From Shouchella miscanthi (GTDB lineage Bacteria > Bacillota > Bacilli > Bacillales > Bacillaceae_D), in contig NZ_CP042163.1 in NCBI RefSeq assembly GCF_007725405.1, forward strand, positions 744,001 to 808,000: a stretch of DNA of 64,000 nt, read 5' to 3'. Each line of letters begins with the position of its first letter. Position 1 is the stretch's first letter. The position numbers and the translations under genes are program-made. This document shows, one piece after another, positions 45,271 to 54,191 of this stretch. The notes under the pieces were generated by a model, which saw nothing but the letters and a program-made list of their open reading frames with translations, did not search any database and was not told the origin of the DNA.

Positions 45271-46473
45271 ATGAGTTTATCGAATGGACCGCTAACAGGT
45301 ATTCGTATTGTTGATGCTTCAACTGTGTTAGCGGACCCTTTTGCGGCAAGTTTGTTAGGGGATATGGGGGCAGAGGTGATAAAGGTGGAGCTTCCACAGA
45401 CTGGTGACCCATTACGTGGTCTCGGTCCTTATAAGGAGGAGGAACCATTGCGCTGGCCAGGAATGTCTCGAAACAAACAGTTATTGACATTAGATATTCG
45501 TCAAAAAGAAGGACAGGAAATCTTTAAAGATCTACTAAAAGACGCTGATGTTCTCATTGAGAATTTTCGTCCGAAAACGCTAGAGCGTTGGGGTCTCGGG
45601 TATGAGGAATTGAAACAAGTTAATCCTAAGCTTGTGATGGCGAGACAATCTGGATACGGACAGACAGGCCCTTATGCAGAAAAGGCTGGCTTTGGTACTC
45701 CTGCTACGGCGTTTTCAGGTTACACGTATTTACAAGGGTTCTCTGATCGACATCCAGTAAGCCCTGCATTCTCGTTAATGGACTATATTTCTGGTGTGTT
45801 TTTAGCCCTTGGCGCAGTGAGTGCGCTTTACAATCGCAATGCAGCTGAAACAGGTCAAGGACAAGTAGTGGAATTAGGATTGTATGAGGCCATGTTCAGG
45901 ATGATGGATTTTCTAGTGGCGGAATACGATCAACTAGGGAAGGTACGCGAACGTGCGCCGATGCTGCACGGTCATTCCAGTCCAGCAGGAACGTATCGTA
46001 CAAAGGATCACCACTGGGTCGTGCTAGTTTGTAGTACACAACGAACATGGGAACGTCTCGCAAAAGCAATGAAGCGAGAGGCGTTACTTGAAGATCAACG
46101 CTATCGAACAAATGCTGATCGAATGGAACATGATAAAGAATTGTAAGAAATTGTAAGTGATTTTATCTCTTCGAACAATCGTGATGAATTACAGGAAAAG
46201 CTTGATCAATTCGGAGTGCCGGTTTCGCCAATAATGAATATTAAAGATATCTTTGAAAATGAACAGTATGAAGCACGAGAAAACATCCTTGAAGTAGACC
46301 ACCCTCGCTTAGGAAAGGTTAAGGTTCCTGGAATCGTTCCGAAGTTCTCTGAAACTCCTGGTCGTATACGGCATCGCGCACCTGATTTAGGTGAGCATAC
46401 CGAAAGCATTTTATACCGATTGGGTTATTCAAAAGAACGTATTACTAAGCTGAAAGAAAGCGGGGTCGTGTAA
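45271..46473 (+). pseudogene. CaiB/BaiF (family III) CoA-transferase gene with in-frame stop
   Basis: The frame reads as a full 400-residue family III CoA-transferase: N-terminal GIRIVDASTVLADPFAASLLGDMGAEVIKVE, catalytic Asp in FSLMDYISG, and C-terminal FGVPVSPIMNIKDIF and HTESILYRLGYSKERI. A single TAA at 46144-46146, between DKEL and EIVSDFIS, interrupts it after codon 291; the frame then continues unchanged to 46471. One base change from CAA, GAA or AAA would explain it. The gene overlaps no other and precedes an HMG-CoA lyase homologue, with which it would form an acyl-CoA cleavage pathway. A 291-residue truncated product is unlikely to be active. Confidence 0.82.
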
Positions 46474-47415
46474 ATGGAAAGACGGTATCCAGAAGAAGTG
46501 ACGATATGGGAAGTATTACCGAGAGATGGATTCCAAATGGAAACATGGGTGGAAACCGAGACAAAAATTAAGCTCATCAAAGCTTTGGCAGCATGTGGTA
46601 TTCGTCATATCGAAGCGACTTCTTTTGTTCACCCACGGGCTATTCCTCAACTGAAAGATGCAGAAGCGGTTGTAAAGGGCATTCAAAGCTTAACAGACGT
46701 TTCATTTCGAGCGCTCGTACCAAATCTAAAAGGAGCTGAGCGTGCAATCGGTGTTGGGATCAATCAAATAAAATTGCTTTTATCAGCAACGGATTCCCAT
46801 TCATTAGCGAATTCAAATTGTACCCGTGAAGAAGCAGTCGAGAAACTGCTCCCTGTTGTAGAGCTTGCTAACCAAAAAAATGTGTATGTTGGCGGCGCAT
46901 TAACGGTGTCATTTGGGTGTCCCTATGAAGGCGAAGCGAACGAAGAAGAACTGATGAAGCTCATTCAACAATATAAAGACATGGGAATTCGCGAGATTTC
47001 GCTAGCAGATACTGCTGGCATGGGCAATCCAAAACAGGTGTCACTGCTTTTACAAAAACTAAAGCGATCTTTCCCGCTCCTTTCATTTTCATTACACTTG
47101 CATAATACAAGAGGCATGGCGTTCGCGAACGTTGTGGCAGGACTTGAAAACAGTATTACTTCCTTTGATAGTTCGACAGCAGGACTCGGTGGCTGTCCTT
47201 ATTTTCCAAAAGCCGCTGGGAATATTGCAACTGAAGATTTAGTCCATTCTCTCCACTTGATGGGAATAAAAACAGGCATTGATGTGGATCAATTGATGAC
47301 TGTGGCGAAGGAGGTAACCGACGTAGTCGGGCACGAAGGTAGTAGTTTTCTTCTAAAAACTGGACAAAATAAAGATCTTGCTAAAAAACCAACAGGACAG
47401 AAAAAACTGGGATAA
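46474..47415 (+). CDS. hydroxymethylglutaryl-CoA lyase family protein
   Basis: A 313-residue TIM-barrel lyase of the HMG-CoA lyase group, cleaving a 3-hydroxy-3-methyl acyl-CoA to acetyl-CoA plus an oxoacid. Visible motifs: EVLPRDGFQ with the substrate-binding Arg and metal Asp, HLHNTRGMAFAN with metal histidines, and GLGGCPYFPKAAGN with the active-site Cys. It begins directly after the CoA-transferase stop (TAA then ATG). The pairing suggests citramalate, itaconate or HMG use, where the transferase makes the CoA ester. With the transferase broken, the enzyme may be left without substrate. A terminator follows. Confidence 0.88.
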   Translation: MERRYPEEVTIWEVLPRDGFQMETWVETETKIKLIKALAACGIRHIEATSFVHPRAIPQLKDAEAVVKGIQSLTDVSFRALVPNLKGAERAIGVGINQIKLLLSATDSHSLANSNCTREEAVEKLLPVVELANQKNVYVGGALTVSFGCPYEGEANEEELMKLIQQYKDMGIREISLADTAGMGNPKQVSLLLQKLKRSFPLLSFSLHLHNTRGMAFANVVAGLENSITSFDSSTAGLGGCPYFPKAAGNIATEDLVHSLHLMGIKTGIDVDQLMTVAKEVTDVVGHEGSSFLLKTGQNKDLAKKPTGQKKLG

Positions 47416-47418
47416 TAA

Positions 47419-47456
47419 GAAGCGTTTGCTAGCTTACACGCTAGTAAACGCTTTTA
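47419..47456 (+). terminator. terminator after the HMG-CoA lyase gene
   Basis: Stem AAGCGTTTGCTAGC / GCTAGTAAACGCTT followed by TTATG. Confidence 0.88.
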
Positions 47457-47547
47457 TGTATGCGCCCATCCTACTAAATTATTTTGAAAAGAGAGGGTGA
47501 CTTCATGTAATGTAAAGATAGAGGAATAAGGGATAGGAGTGTGTGAA

Positions 47548-47740
47548 GTGGAAGGACCAGTAAAAGAATTGCAAACTGTACATCGAGCTGTACGCTTGTT
47601 GAAATGTTTTACAGTTATTGAGTCAGAGTTGTCTTTGCCCAAGTATGCGTTTTACTGAAGAGAAAATGAAACGTTGGCAGGAGTATTTGCTTGAAGAAGC
47701 GAACAAGCTGTCACAAGAATTAGGCTACGTCATGCACTAG
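47548..47740 (+). pseudogene. IclR-family regulator remnant (internal deletion)
   Basis: A GTG with GATAGGAG upstream opens an IclR-like N-terminus (VKELQTVHRAVRLLKCF, ELSLP) that runs into a stop after about 35 codons. Shifted by one base, the next segment encodes a typical IclR C-terminal helix (MRFTEEKMKRWQEYLLEEA, then NKLSQELGYVMH). The DNA-binding and effector domains between them are missing. It looks like a deletion remnant of the regulator of the upstream CoA-transferase/lyase genes. Confidence 0.6.
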
Positions 47741-47756
47741 AAGAGAACGTTCACTT

Positions 47757-47808
47757 TGAAAAGGTTGCCGCCACACGTCGCATAACGTGTACGGGAGCCT
47801 TTTTTCTT
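47757..47808 (+). terminator. terminator after the IclR remnant
   Basis: Composite stem AAGG...CCG / CGG...CCTT with inner ACACGT / ACGTGT, followed by TTTTTTC. Confidence 0.75.
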
Positions 47809-48281
47809 TTCTATTGCTAATCATGGAAGACAATTGTTTTAAAGAATACTCACACACATTTAACTAAAAACAGCCTAAAAAGAGCTCGGTGGTGAATGAT
47901 AATGGTGAAGAGTGGTTAACAAGCCTGCCGTTCCTTTTTTCGATCTCATGGTTCAGGAGTTCCGGGTGCATCGATTTAAGTATGTAGAGCATTTACACTT
48001 AATGATTAATGTAAGAGGCTAGACTTATTTAGCTAAAAAGAAAAAATAATAAAAGCTCTTCCAAAACGGTTAAATTTTTAAAAGGTGCGACTTTTTTACA
48101 AACAACTCAACTTTGTTTTAAACCAACATCTTCAATCCTCGAATCGATTCCGTCCCCCTAAAAGGAAAAGAATATAAGAAAAACCAGATCAAGCCTTTCA
48201 ATGCCGCTCTGAGTTTAAGGAGAAAGAGAAAGAAGAAGTTAGTCATCTCGATGAAACCCTTTTCTTTTTTTATGAAAACGG
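47809..48281. other. intergenic region without recognisable gene
   Basis: About 470 bases, A/T rich, stop codons in all frames. A 26-codon stretch ending HRFKYVEHLHLMINVRG at about 47966-48022 looks like the tail of a degraded coding sequence, perhaps a transposase, but is too short to name. Nothing else is supported. Confidence 0.4.
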
Positions 48282-48310
48282 TTGACAAAAGTGTGAACGG
48301 TTGATAAGAT
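48282..48310 (+). promoter_or_regulatory. sigma-A-type promoter of the acid-sugar operon
   Basis: TTGACA at 48282-48287 and TAAGAT at 48305-48310 with a 17-base spacer. The -35 and spacer contain a direct repeat (AACGGTTGA twice, 18 bases apart). Just downstream, the A/T-rich TAGATATAACATAGATCTAAG is a candidate GntR operator. Confidence 0.65.
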
Positions 48311-48361
48311 CCGTAATAGATATAACATAGATCTAAGATAGATTCTTGGTGGTGAAGAGAA

Positions 48362-49699
48362 ATGAGTAGATTATCGTTAGGGTTTTATGGTGATGATTTT
48401 ACTGGTTCAACGGATGCGATGGAAGCGCTTGACCAGTATGGTTTAAAGACTATATTATTTTTAAGAATTCCAGATAAAGAAATGCTAGCAAGATTTGAAG
48501 GTGTCGATTGTATCGGTGTAGCTGGTACTGCGCGTGCGAAAGGAAAAGTAGGGATGAAAGCAGAGCTTGAGCCTGTGTTTTCCTTCTTACAAGAAATGAA
48601 TCCATATTTTGTCCATTACAAAGTATGTTCAACTTTTGATTCTTCTCCCGAAACTGGGAGTATCGGTTTTGCAAGTGATCTTGCAAGACAATACTTTATG
48701 ACAGGAAGCTACCCGCTTTTAGTCGCTGCACCGAAGTTAGGCAGATTTACAGTGTTTGGTAGCCATTTTGCTAAATTCAAAGAGGATGTTTATCGTCTTG
48801 ATCAGCATCCGGTTATGTCGAAGCACCCTGTAACGCCAATGAACGAAGCCAATTTGGCAACTCATTTACAAAAGCAAACGAAACAGACGATCGGTAACGT
48901 GACGGTACAGTCGCTAGATAGCCAATCAGCAGCTACGATTATAGAGGAAGAACCTGAGAGCGATATTGTCGTTTATGATGCGCTACAAGCGAGTCATATG
49001 GAAAAGGTGTCTGAAGTTCTGTGGGCTAAAAGAAAAGAAGAGACACAATTTCTCTTAGGGTCTTCTGGTGTAGAATATGCGATTGGTGACGCGATGAAGC
49101 GTGAAGGGCTAGTAGACAGAAAAGAGCGAGAGAAAAAGTCAACACAAGTAGACCAAATCTTTGCTGTTTCTGGAAGTGTATCTGAAGTGACGAAAACTCA
49201 GCTCATCGCCGCGGAAGAGGCAGGCTTTCATTCAATTAAGATTTCTGTCGACTTGTTTACCGATGAGCAAAAAGCAGAAGCTTTCTTAAGAGAAATTATG
49301 GAACAATTGAAATTAAAAAAGAAAGTGGTTATTTATACTGCGAAAGGTGCCGATGATCCTGCGATTCAAGAAACGAGAGATCATTTAGCACAGGCAGGAA
49401 TAGAGAAAGAGAATATCGGTATTTACATTGGTGAGAAATTAGGAGCATGGACAAAACACATCCTTGATCATACAAATCTAAGACGTGTCATCATTTCAGG
49501 AGGAGATACATCAGGCTTTGTTACCTCGAATCTTGATATTTATGGCTTAGAAGTTCTAGATTCTGTTGCACCTGGGGCTCCTTTATGTTTAGGATATTCT
49601 GAGAGTGCGAAATATGATGGACTGGAACTTGCCTTAAAGAGTGGTCAGCTAGGTGGCGAGCATTTCTTCGAGAAGGTCTATCAATCCGGCGCTAAATAA
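48362..49699 (+). CDS. four-carbon acid sugar kinase (DUF1537 family)
   Basis: A 445-residue cytosolic kinase of the DUF1537 family (OtnK/DtnK/LtnK group), which phosphorylates oxidised four-carbon sugar acids. The N-terminal substrate domain opens with GFYGDDFTGSTDAMEAL; the C-terminal nucleotide-binding domain has GSVSEVTKTQL near residue 262 and ISGGDTSG near 380. Length is normal. It is the first gene of an operon with GntR, dehydrogenase, TRAP transporter and class II aldolase genes, the set described for threonate/erythronate use. ATP dependence is family knowledge; the exact acid is not readable. Confidence 0.85.
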   Translation: MSRLSLGFYGDDFTGSTDAMEALDQYGLKTILFLRIPDKEMLARFEGVDCIGVAGTARAKGKVGMKAELEPVFSFLQEMNPYFVHYKVCSTFDSSPETGSIGFASDLARQYFMTGSYPLLVAAPKLGRFTVFGSHFAKFKEDVYRLDQHPVMSKHPVTPMNEANLATHLQKQTKQTIGNVTVQSLDSQSAATIIEEEPESDIVVYDALQASHMEKVSEVLWAKRKEETQFLLGSSGVEYAIGDAMKREGLVDRKEREKKSTQVDQIFAVSGSVSEVTKTQLIAAEEAGFHSIKISVDLFTDEQKAEAFLREIMEQLKLKKKVVIYTAKGADDPAIQETRDHLAQAGIEKENIGIYIGEKLGAWTKHILDHTNLRRVIISGGDTSGFVTSNLDIYGLEVLDSVAPGAPLCLGYSESAKYDGLELALKSGQLGGEHFFEKVYQSGAK

Positions 49700-49720
49700 A
49701 CTAAAGGAATGGTAGAGAGC

Positions 49721-50341
49721 ATGTTATTGAAAGATGTGGCGTATGAAAAGATCAAAAGTAAGATTTTAGAAGAGCACTATGAGCCGGGGCAGTTCTTGTC
49801 CGAGCGAACGCTAATAGACGAGCTAGGGATGAGTAAGACTCCGATTAAAAATGCGTTGGTGCGCCTAGAATCAGAAGGGTTTGTCACCGTATCTTCCAAA
49901 CAAGGCATCATTGTCATTGATATTTCGATTGAGCGAATTAATGATATTTATAATCTTCGAATTGCGCTGGAGACTTACAGTTGTCAAGAGATTTACCAGC
50001 GCATCACCGAAGAACAAATCAAAGAGTTAGAAGAAAATATAGAGGCAACGAAACTAGCTGCCATGAACAAAGATGTAAAAGCGTTTGCGACACTCGATCA
50101 TGAGTTTCATTTAGCGATTAGTGAGGTTGCTGGAAATAGCGAAATTACAAAGATTTTATTGAACTATCAAGATCATCTTCGCCGAATTACATTACGTCAC
50201 TTAAAGAAAGACCCAAATCGAGTACAGAAATTCTATGCTGAACATGTAGACATCTTAGAAGCTTTAAAGAATAAAGATGGAGACTGCTCAAGCTTAATGA
50301 AAAAACACCTCTATGAATCAAAGATGATGTATTTCCAATGA
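49721..50341 (+). CDS. GntR-family regulator, FCD (FadR/VanR) subgroup
   Basis: A 206-residue regulator. N-terminal winged helix: LLKDVAYEKIKSKIL, FLSERTLIDELGMSKTPIKNAL. The C-terminal FCD domain is all-helical with the metal/ligand-binding pattern (DHEFHLAIS, HLRRITLRH, EHVDILEAL). Such proteins sense small carboxylates or sugar acids and repress their own operon. ATG at 49709 overlaps the only AAAGGA, so the ATG at 49721 is preferred. It lies 10-20 bases after the kinase gene and likely controls the whole operon, including its own synthesis. Confidence 0.88.
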   Translation: MLLKDVAYEKIKSKILEEHYEPGQFLSERTLIDELGMSKTPIKNALVRLESEGFVTVSSKQGIIVIDISIERINDIYNLRIALETYSCQEIYQRITEEQIKELEENIEATKLAAMNKDVKAFATLDHEFHLAISEVAGNSEITKILLNYQDHLRRITLRHLKKDPNRVQKFYAEHVDILEALKNKDGDCSSLMKKHLYESKMMYFQ

Positions 50342-50370
50342 TTTGTAGTGTTTAAGGGGAGAGGACATCC

Positions 50371-51399
50371 ATGAAAGCGGTTTTTGTAGAAGTAGCAGAA
50401 TCAATTAATGTAAAAGAAATTGACGTACCAGCGTTAAAAGCAGATGAGGTCTTAATTAAAGTAGCAGCTGCGGGAATTTGTGGCTCAGATATTCATACGT
50501 ATAAGGGGTTACATCCGTTTCGCAAACCACCTGTGGTGATTGGTCATGAAGTAGCTGGAGAAGTTGTGGAAATTGGTAGTAATGTACAGCATGTCCAAGT
50601 CGGGGACCGCGTTACGGTGGAGCCACAAATCGGTACGGGTGAAACAGAAGGTGTGATGACAGGCCAGCCGAATCTATCGGATAAGCGTTTGGCGCCAGGA
50701 ATGGGCGACTGGCTTGGAACAATGGCAGAATATTTTACATCTCCAGAGTCACAAGTCATCCAACTTCCGGATCATGTTAGTTATGATCAAGGTGTGCTTG
50801 TTGAACCGCTTGCTGTAGGTGTGCATGCCGCACGTAAAGGAGATATTCAGCCTGGTGATCGTGTAGCGATCCTTGGAGCAGGTCCGATTGGCTTACTGAC
50901 ATTAATTGCTGCGAAAGCAAAAGGAGCAACCGACATCGTCGTCACTGATGTGCTCGATTATTCCTTAGATTATGCGAAGAAAATGGGAGCCACTTCAACG
51001 CTTAATATCAGAAACAACCCGGATTGGATTCAAGAAGCGAAAGCCGGTCGTTCTTTTGATAAAGTCTTTATTACGGCTGGCGTCCCGGGAATTATCAATG
51101 ATTCTTTGAATCTATTAAAAAAAGGTGGACGTGTCGTGACCGTCGCCATGTTTCATGGACAGCAAGACTTTGACGTAGAACAGTTGCAACAGAATGAAAA
51201 AGAAATCGTCGGTTGCATGACCTATAATCGTCCGGATACAGAAGAAGCGTTAGAGATTATTGCAAAAGGTGAACTGCCAGTAGATGCCGTTATTTCCCAT
51301 ACGCTTTCTTATGAAGAGGCTAATCGTGGCTTTGAAATGGTAGACAAGAAGCAGGATGAATCAGTGAAAGTTATTGTCACTTTCAATCAGGAGGGCTAA
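50371..51399 (+). CDS. MDR-family (zinc-type) alcohol dehydrogenase, structural-zinc loop lost
   Basis: A 342-residue medium-chain dehydrogenase. The catalytic zinc site is present: Cys in AAGICGSDIH, GHE (residues about 60-62) and the Glu-rich VEPLAVGVHAA. NAD-binding motif ILGAGPIGLL is at about 170. The loop that normally holds four structural-zinc cysteines after VEPQI lacks cysteine altogether (GTGETEGVMTGQPNLSDKR). It probably oxidises the imported polyol acid before kinase action. The usual partner in four-carbon acid pathways is a different dehydrogenase family, so this may be a variant route. Ribosome binding site AAGGGGAGAGG. Confidence 0.85.
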   Translation: MKAVFVEVAESINVKEIDVPALKADEVLIKVAAAGICGSDIHTYKGLHPFRKPPVVIGHEVAGEVVEIGSNVQHVQVGDRVTVEPQIGTGETEGVMTGQPNLSDKRLAPGMGDWLGTMAEYFTSPESQVIQLPDHVSYDQGVLVEPLAVGVHAARKGDIQPGDRVAILGAGPIGLLTLIAAKAKGATDIVVTDVLDYSLDYAKKMGATSTLNIRNNPDWIQEAKAGRSFDKVFITAGVPGIINDSLNLLKKGGRVVTVAMFHGQQDFDVEQLQQNEKEIVGCMTYNRPDTEEALEIIAKGELPVDAVISHTLSYEEANRGFEMVDKKQDESVKVIVTFNQEG

Positions 51400-51402
51400 T
51401 AG

Positions 51403-52392
51403 ATGAGATTAAAACATACATGGATACCTGTTTCAGCCATGATGATTGCTTTAGCTGGCTGTAGTTTTGGCGAAGGTGCGGAAGATGAACCAAAATTATT
51501 GCGTCTAGGTCATATTCAAAGTGAATCGAATGCTTGGCATCAAGCTTCAGTTGAATTTGCTCATTTAGTTCATGAAAAAACAGACGGAAGTGTCAAGGTA
51601 GAGGTTTATCCAAGCTCTACTCTTGGCGCTGATCGCGATCTAGTAGAAGGAATGCAAATTGGTTCGGTTGACTTTGCTTTAGTAGCAGGGGTAATGTCCA
51701 ATTTTTATGACCCATATGCGGTGCTTGAGCTTCCGTACTTATTCGAAAATTTGGATCATTTGGAAAGTTTTCTCTATGGGGAAGATGGAAAGCGGTTGCA
51801 GGAAGATACTTTAGAAGCAACTGGTGTGAGAGGGCTGGAATTCTGGCTGCGTGGCGCAAGACAATTAACAACGAATCGATTGGTGGAGAGCCCAGCTGAT
51901 TTACGAGGAGTGAAGATTCGTGTACCCAATATTGAAGCTTCTGTAGATGGTTGGCAAGGAATGGGAGCAAGTCCAACACCGATGAACTTTGGTGAAGTTT
52001 ATTCTTCTCTGCAGACAGGCGTAATTGACGCGCAAGAAAACCCGATTGAATTTACAGCGAGTGCTCGAATTCATGAAGTACAAGATTATCTGGTGATGAC
52101 CGACCATGTATTCGGATATGTACAGTTGCTTATGAGTGACTTAACGTTTGAAGAGTTAACCGAATCGGAGCAACAAGCGGTTCTGGAAGCTGCGGAAGAA
52201 GCACGTATTTTTCAAAATGAAATCGTTGCCACGCAAGAAGAAAATGCGTTGCGAATGATGCTTGATGAAGGTGTCGAGCAAATTGAAGTAGATCAAGAGC
52301 CATTTCGTGAGGCGGTTCAAGATGTGAACGAACGTTTAGCGGACAAGTACGGAAGAGAGCTATACGACACGATTCAAGGGATGAGGGAGTAG
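51403..52392 (+). CDS. dctP: TRAP transporter substrate-binding lipoprotein (DctP family)
   Basis: A 329-residue periplasm-facing solute receptor, here anchored as a lipoprotein: MIALAGC puts the lipid Cys at residue 20. The mature part shows TRAP-SBP features: LRLGHIQSESNAWHQASVEFA, the conserved Arg in GVKIRVPN, and the PTPMNFGEVYSSLQTGVIDAQENP segment (quoted in part) forming the carboxylate pocket. Substrates of the family are organic and sugar acids, bound through that Arg. It precedes the small and large TRAP membrane subunits. Only four bases separate it from the dehydrogenase gene. Confidence 0.92.
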   Translation: MRLKHTWIPVSAMMIALAGCSFGEGAEDEPKLLRLGHIQSESNAWHQASVEFAHLVHEKTDGSVKVEVYPSSTLGADRDLVEGMQIGSVDFALVAGVMSNFYDPYAVLELPYLFENLDHLESFLYGEDGKRLQEDTLEATGVRGLEFWLRGARQLTTNRLVESPADLRGVKIRVPNIEASVDGWQGMGASPTPMNFGEVYSSLQTGVIDAQENPIEFTASARIHEVQDYLVMTDHVFGYVQLLMSDLTFEELTESEQQAVLEAAEEARIFQNEIVATQEENALRMMLDEGVEQIEVDQEPFREAVQDVNERLADKYGRELYDTIQGMRE

Positions 52393-52397
52393 AGCTT

Positions 52398-52907
52398 ATG
52401 AATGCATACATTCGATTTATTGACTCAGTAAATACAGGCGTTAAATATATCGTTTCTATTATGCTAGCTGTTTTGGCTATCCTAGTTGTCTTGCAAGTAA
52501 CGACTCGTTTTGTTATTAATGTCCCGCTTGCATGGACAGAGGAGATTGCCCGTTACTTAATGATTTATGTTGTCTTTTTAGGATCTGGATTAGCGATGCG
52601 CTATAACCAGCATATTGCGATCGACTTTCTGTTAGATGTCATGAAAAATGTGAAGAACAAAGCAAGATTACAGACAGTCATTTTATGGATTAGTGCCTTT
52701 TTCTGTGTGTTACTTGCATATTATGGCACGCAATTAACAGTTATTGTTGTTGAACAATCGACACCAACCCTAGGGTATTCAATGACATGGGCGTATGCAG
52801 CGGTTCCGCTTGGTTCTTTACTAATGCTGTTAAATATTATTGCCCTACTGATTGAACCGAAAAAAGTAGAAGACAGTATTGATAGAATAGTTGGTGAGAA
52901 CGAATGA
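52398..52907 (+). CDS. dctQ: TRAP transporter small permease (DctQ family)
   Basis: A 169-residue membrane protein with four transmembrane helices and the family motif TEEIARYLMIYVVFLG. It partners with DctM and DctP to import an acid with sodium. Its stop overlaps the DctM start (ATGA), indicating translational coupling. Confidence 0.93.
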   Translation: MNAYIRFIDSVNTGVKYIVSIMLAVLAILVVLQVTTRFVINVPLAWTEEIARYLMIYVVFLGSGLAMRYNQHIAIDFLLDVMKNVKNKARLQTVILWISAFFCVLLAYYGTQLTVIVVEQSTPTLGYSMTWAYAAVPLGSLLMLLNIIALLIEPKKVEDSIDRIVGENE

Positions 52908-54178
52908 TTACTATTTTACTTGTTTCCTTAGTTATTTTGTTTTTTATTGGTGTCCCAGTAGCGATTGCTTTAGGTTTATCGACAAGTCTGGCGATGCTTC
53001 TCGCAGGAGATATTACCTTATTAACATTAGCGCAACGAGCGTTTGTATCACTTGATTCCTTTCCATTGTTGGCAATCCCATTATTCATCTTAGCTGGAGT
53101 TATTATGGAATACGGTGGAATCTCACAACGTTTAATTAATTTAGCCAACTCTTTAACGGGTCATTTAGTCGGTGGATTAGCGATCGTTACGGTTGTGACA
53201 ACGATGTTTTTCGCAGCCATTTCAGGTTCAAGTGTTGCAGCAACAGCAGCATTAGGAGCGATTTTAATTCCAGCGATGATTAATAGAGGATATGAAAAAG
53301 AATTTGCTGGAGGAGTACAAGCGGTTTCTGGAACTCTTGGTATTATTATGCCACCGAGTATTCCGTTAATTTTATACGGAACAGCAGTTGGGGCTTCAAT
53401 CGGAGATTTATTTATCGCTGGTATGGTGCCGGGAATATTAATTGGTATTGCTTTAATTGTGACGGTGGTTATTATTGCGAAAAAACGTAACTACCCGAAA
53501 GAAGAAAAGAAAAGTGGTAAAGAAATTGGCGAAGCCTTTGTTAAAGCGATTCCAGCTCTTATTATGCCTATCATTATTTTAGGTGGTATTTATTCTGGTA
53601 TATTTACAGCTACAGAAGCTGCCGGTGTAGCGGTTGCCTATGCCTTCATTGTTGGTGTCTTTGTTTACCGAGCGATTAATTTTACGAAGCTGAAAACAAT
53701 TCTTTCTCAAGCATCAATTACAACAGCAACGATTATGTTAATTCTTGCGACGGCTGGTTTGTTTAGTTGGGTACTCACGATTGAAAATGTGCCACAACAA
53801 GTCGCAAGCTTCATTACATCTATTTCAGAAAATCCTTGGGTCTTCTTAGGTATTGTCATTCTCTTGTTACTACTTATTGGGATGTTCATGGAAACAAACG
53901 CATCGATTATTATTCTGGCACCAATTCTTGTACCGGTAGCATCTCAACTAGGTATTGATCCAGTTCACTTCGGGATTGTGATGATCGTTACGCTTGCAAT
54001 TGGTATGGTGACGCCACCAATGGGTCTGAACCTGTTTGTCGTCTCGAAAATTGGTAAGTTGCGATTAGATAAATTAACGTATAGCTTAATTCCATTTTAT
54101 ATTGCAATATTAATTGTCCTTGTGATTATCGCATTTATCCCAACAATTACGACCACATTTGTAGAATGGGTAAAATAA
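52904..54178 (+). CDS. dctM: TRAP transporter large permease (DctM family)
   Basis: A 424-residue integral membrane protein with about twelve helices. Typical DctM motifs are visible: FPLLAIPLFILAG, FAAISGSSVAATAALG, MPPSIPLILYG and TPPMGLNLFV. It forms the transport channel with DctQ. Start overlaps the DctQ stop by four bases. Confidence 0.94.
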   Translation: MITILLVSLVILFFIGVPVAIALGLSTSLAMLLAGDITLLTLAQRAFVSLDSFPLLAIPLFILAGVIMEYGGISQRLINLANSLTGHLVGGLAIVTVVTTMFFAAISGSSVAATAALGAILIPAMINRGYEKEFAGGVQAVSGTLGIIMPPSIPLILYGTAVGASIGDLFIAGMVPGILIGIALIVTVVIIAKKRNYPKEEKKSGKEIGEAFVKAIPALIMPIIILGGIYSGIFTATEAAGVAVAYAFIVGVFVYRAINFTKLKTILSQASITTATIMLILATAGLFSWVLTIENVPQQVASFITSISENPWVFLGIVILLLLLIGMFMETNASIIILAPILVPVASQLGIDPVHFGIVMIVTLAIGMVTPPMGLNLFVVSKIGKLRLDKLTYSLIPFYIAILIVLVIIAFIPTITTTFVEWVK

Positions 54179-54191
54179 AGGAGGGGTCCTA

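Noticed and set aside
47912-48022. Possible transposase tail (HRFKYVEHLHLMINVRG)
   Set aside because: Too short, no terminal repeats or other transposase parts nearby; cannot be supported.
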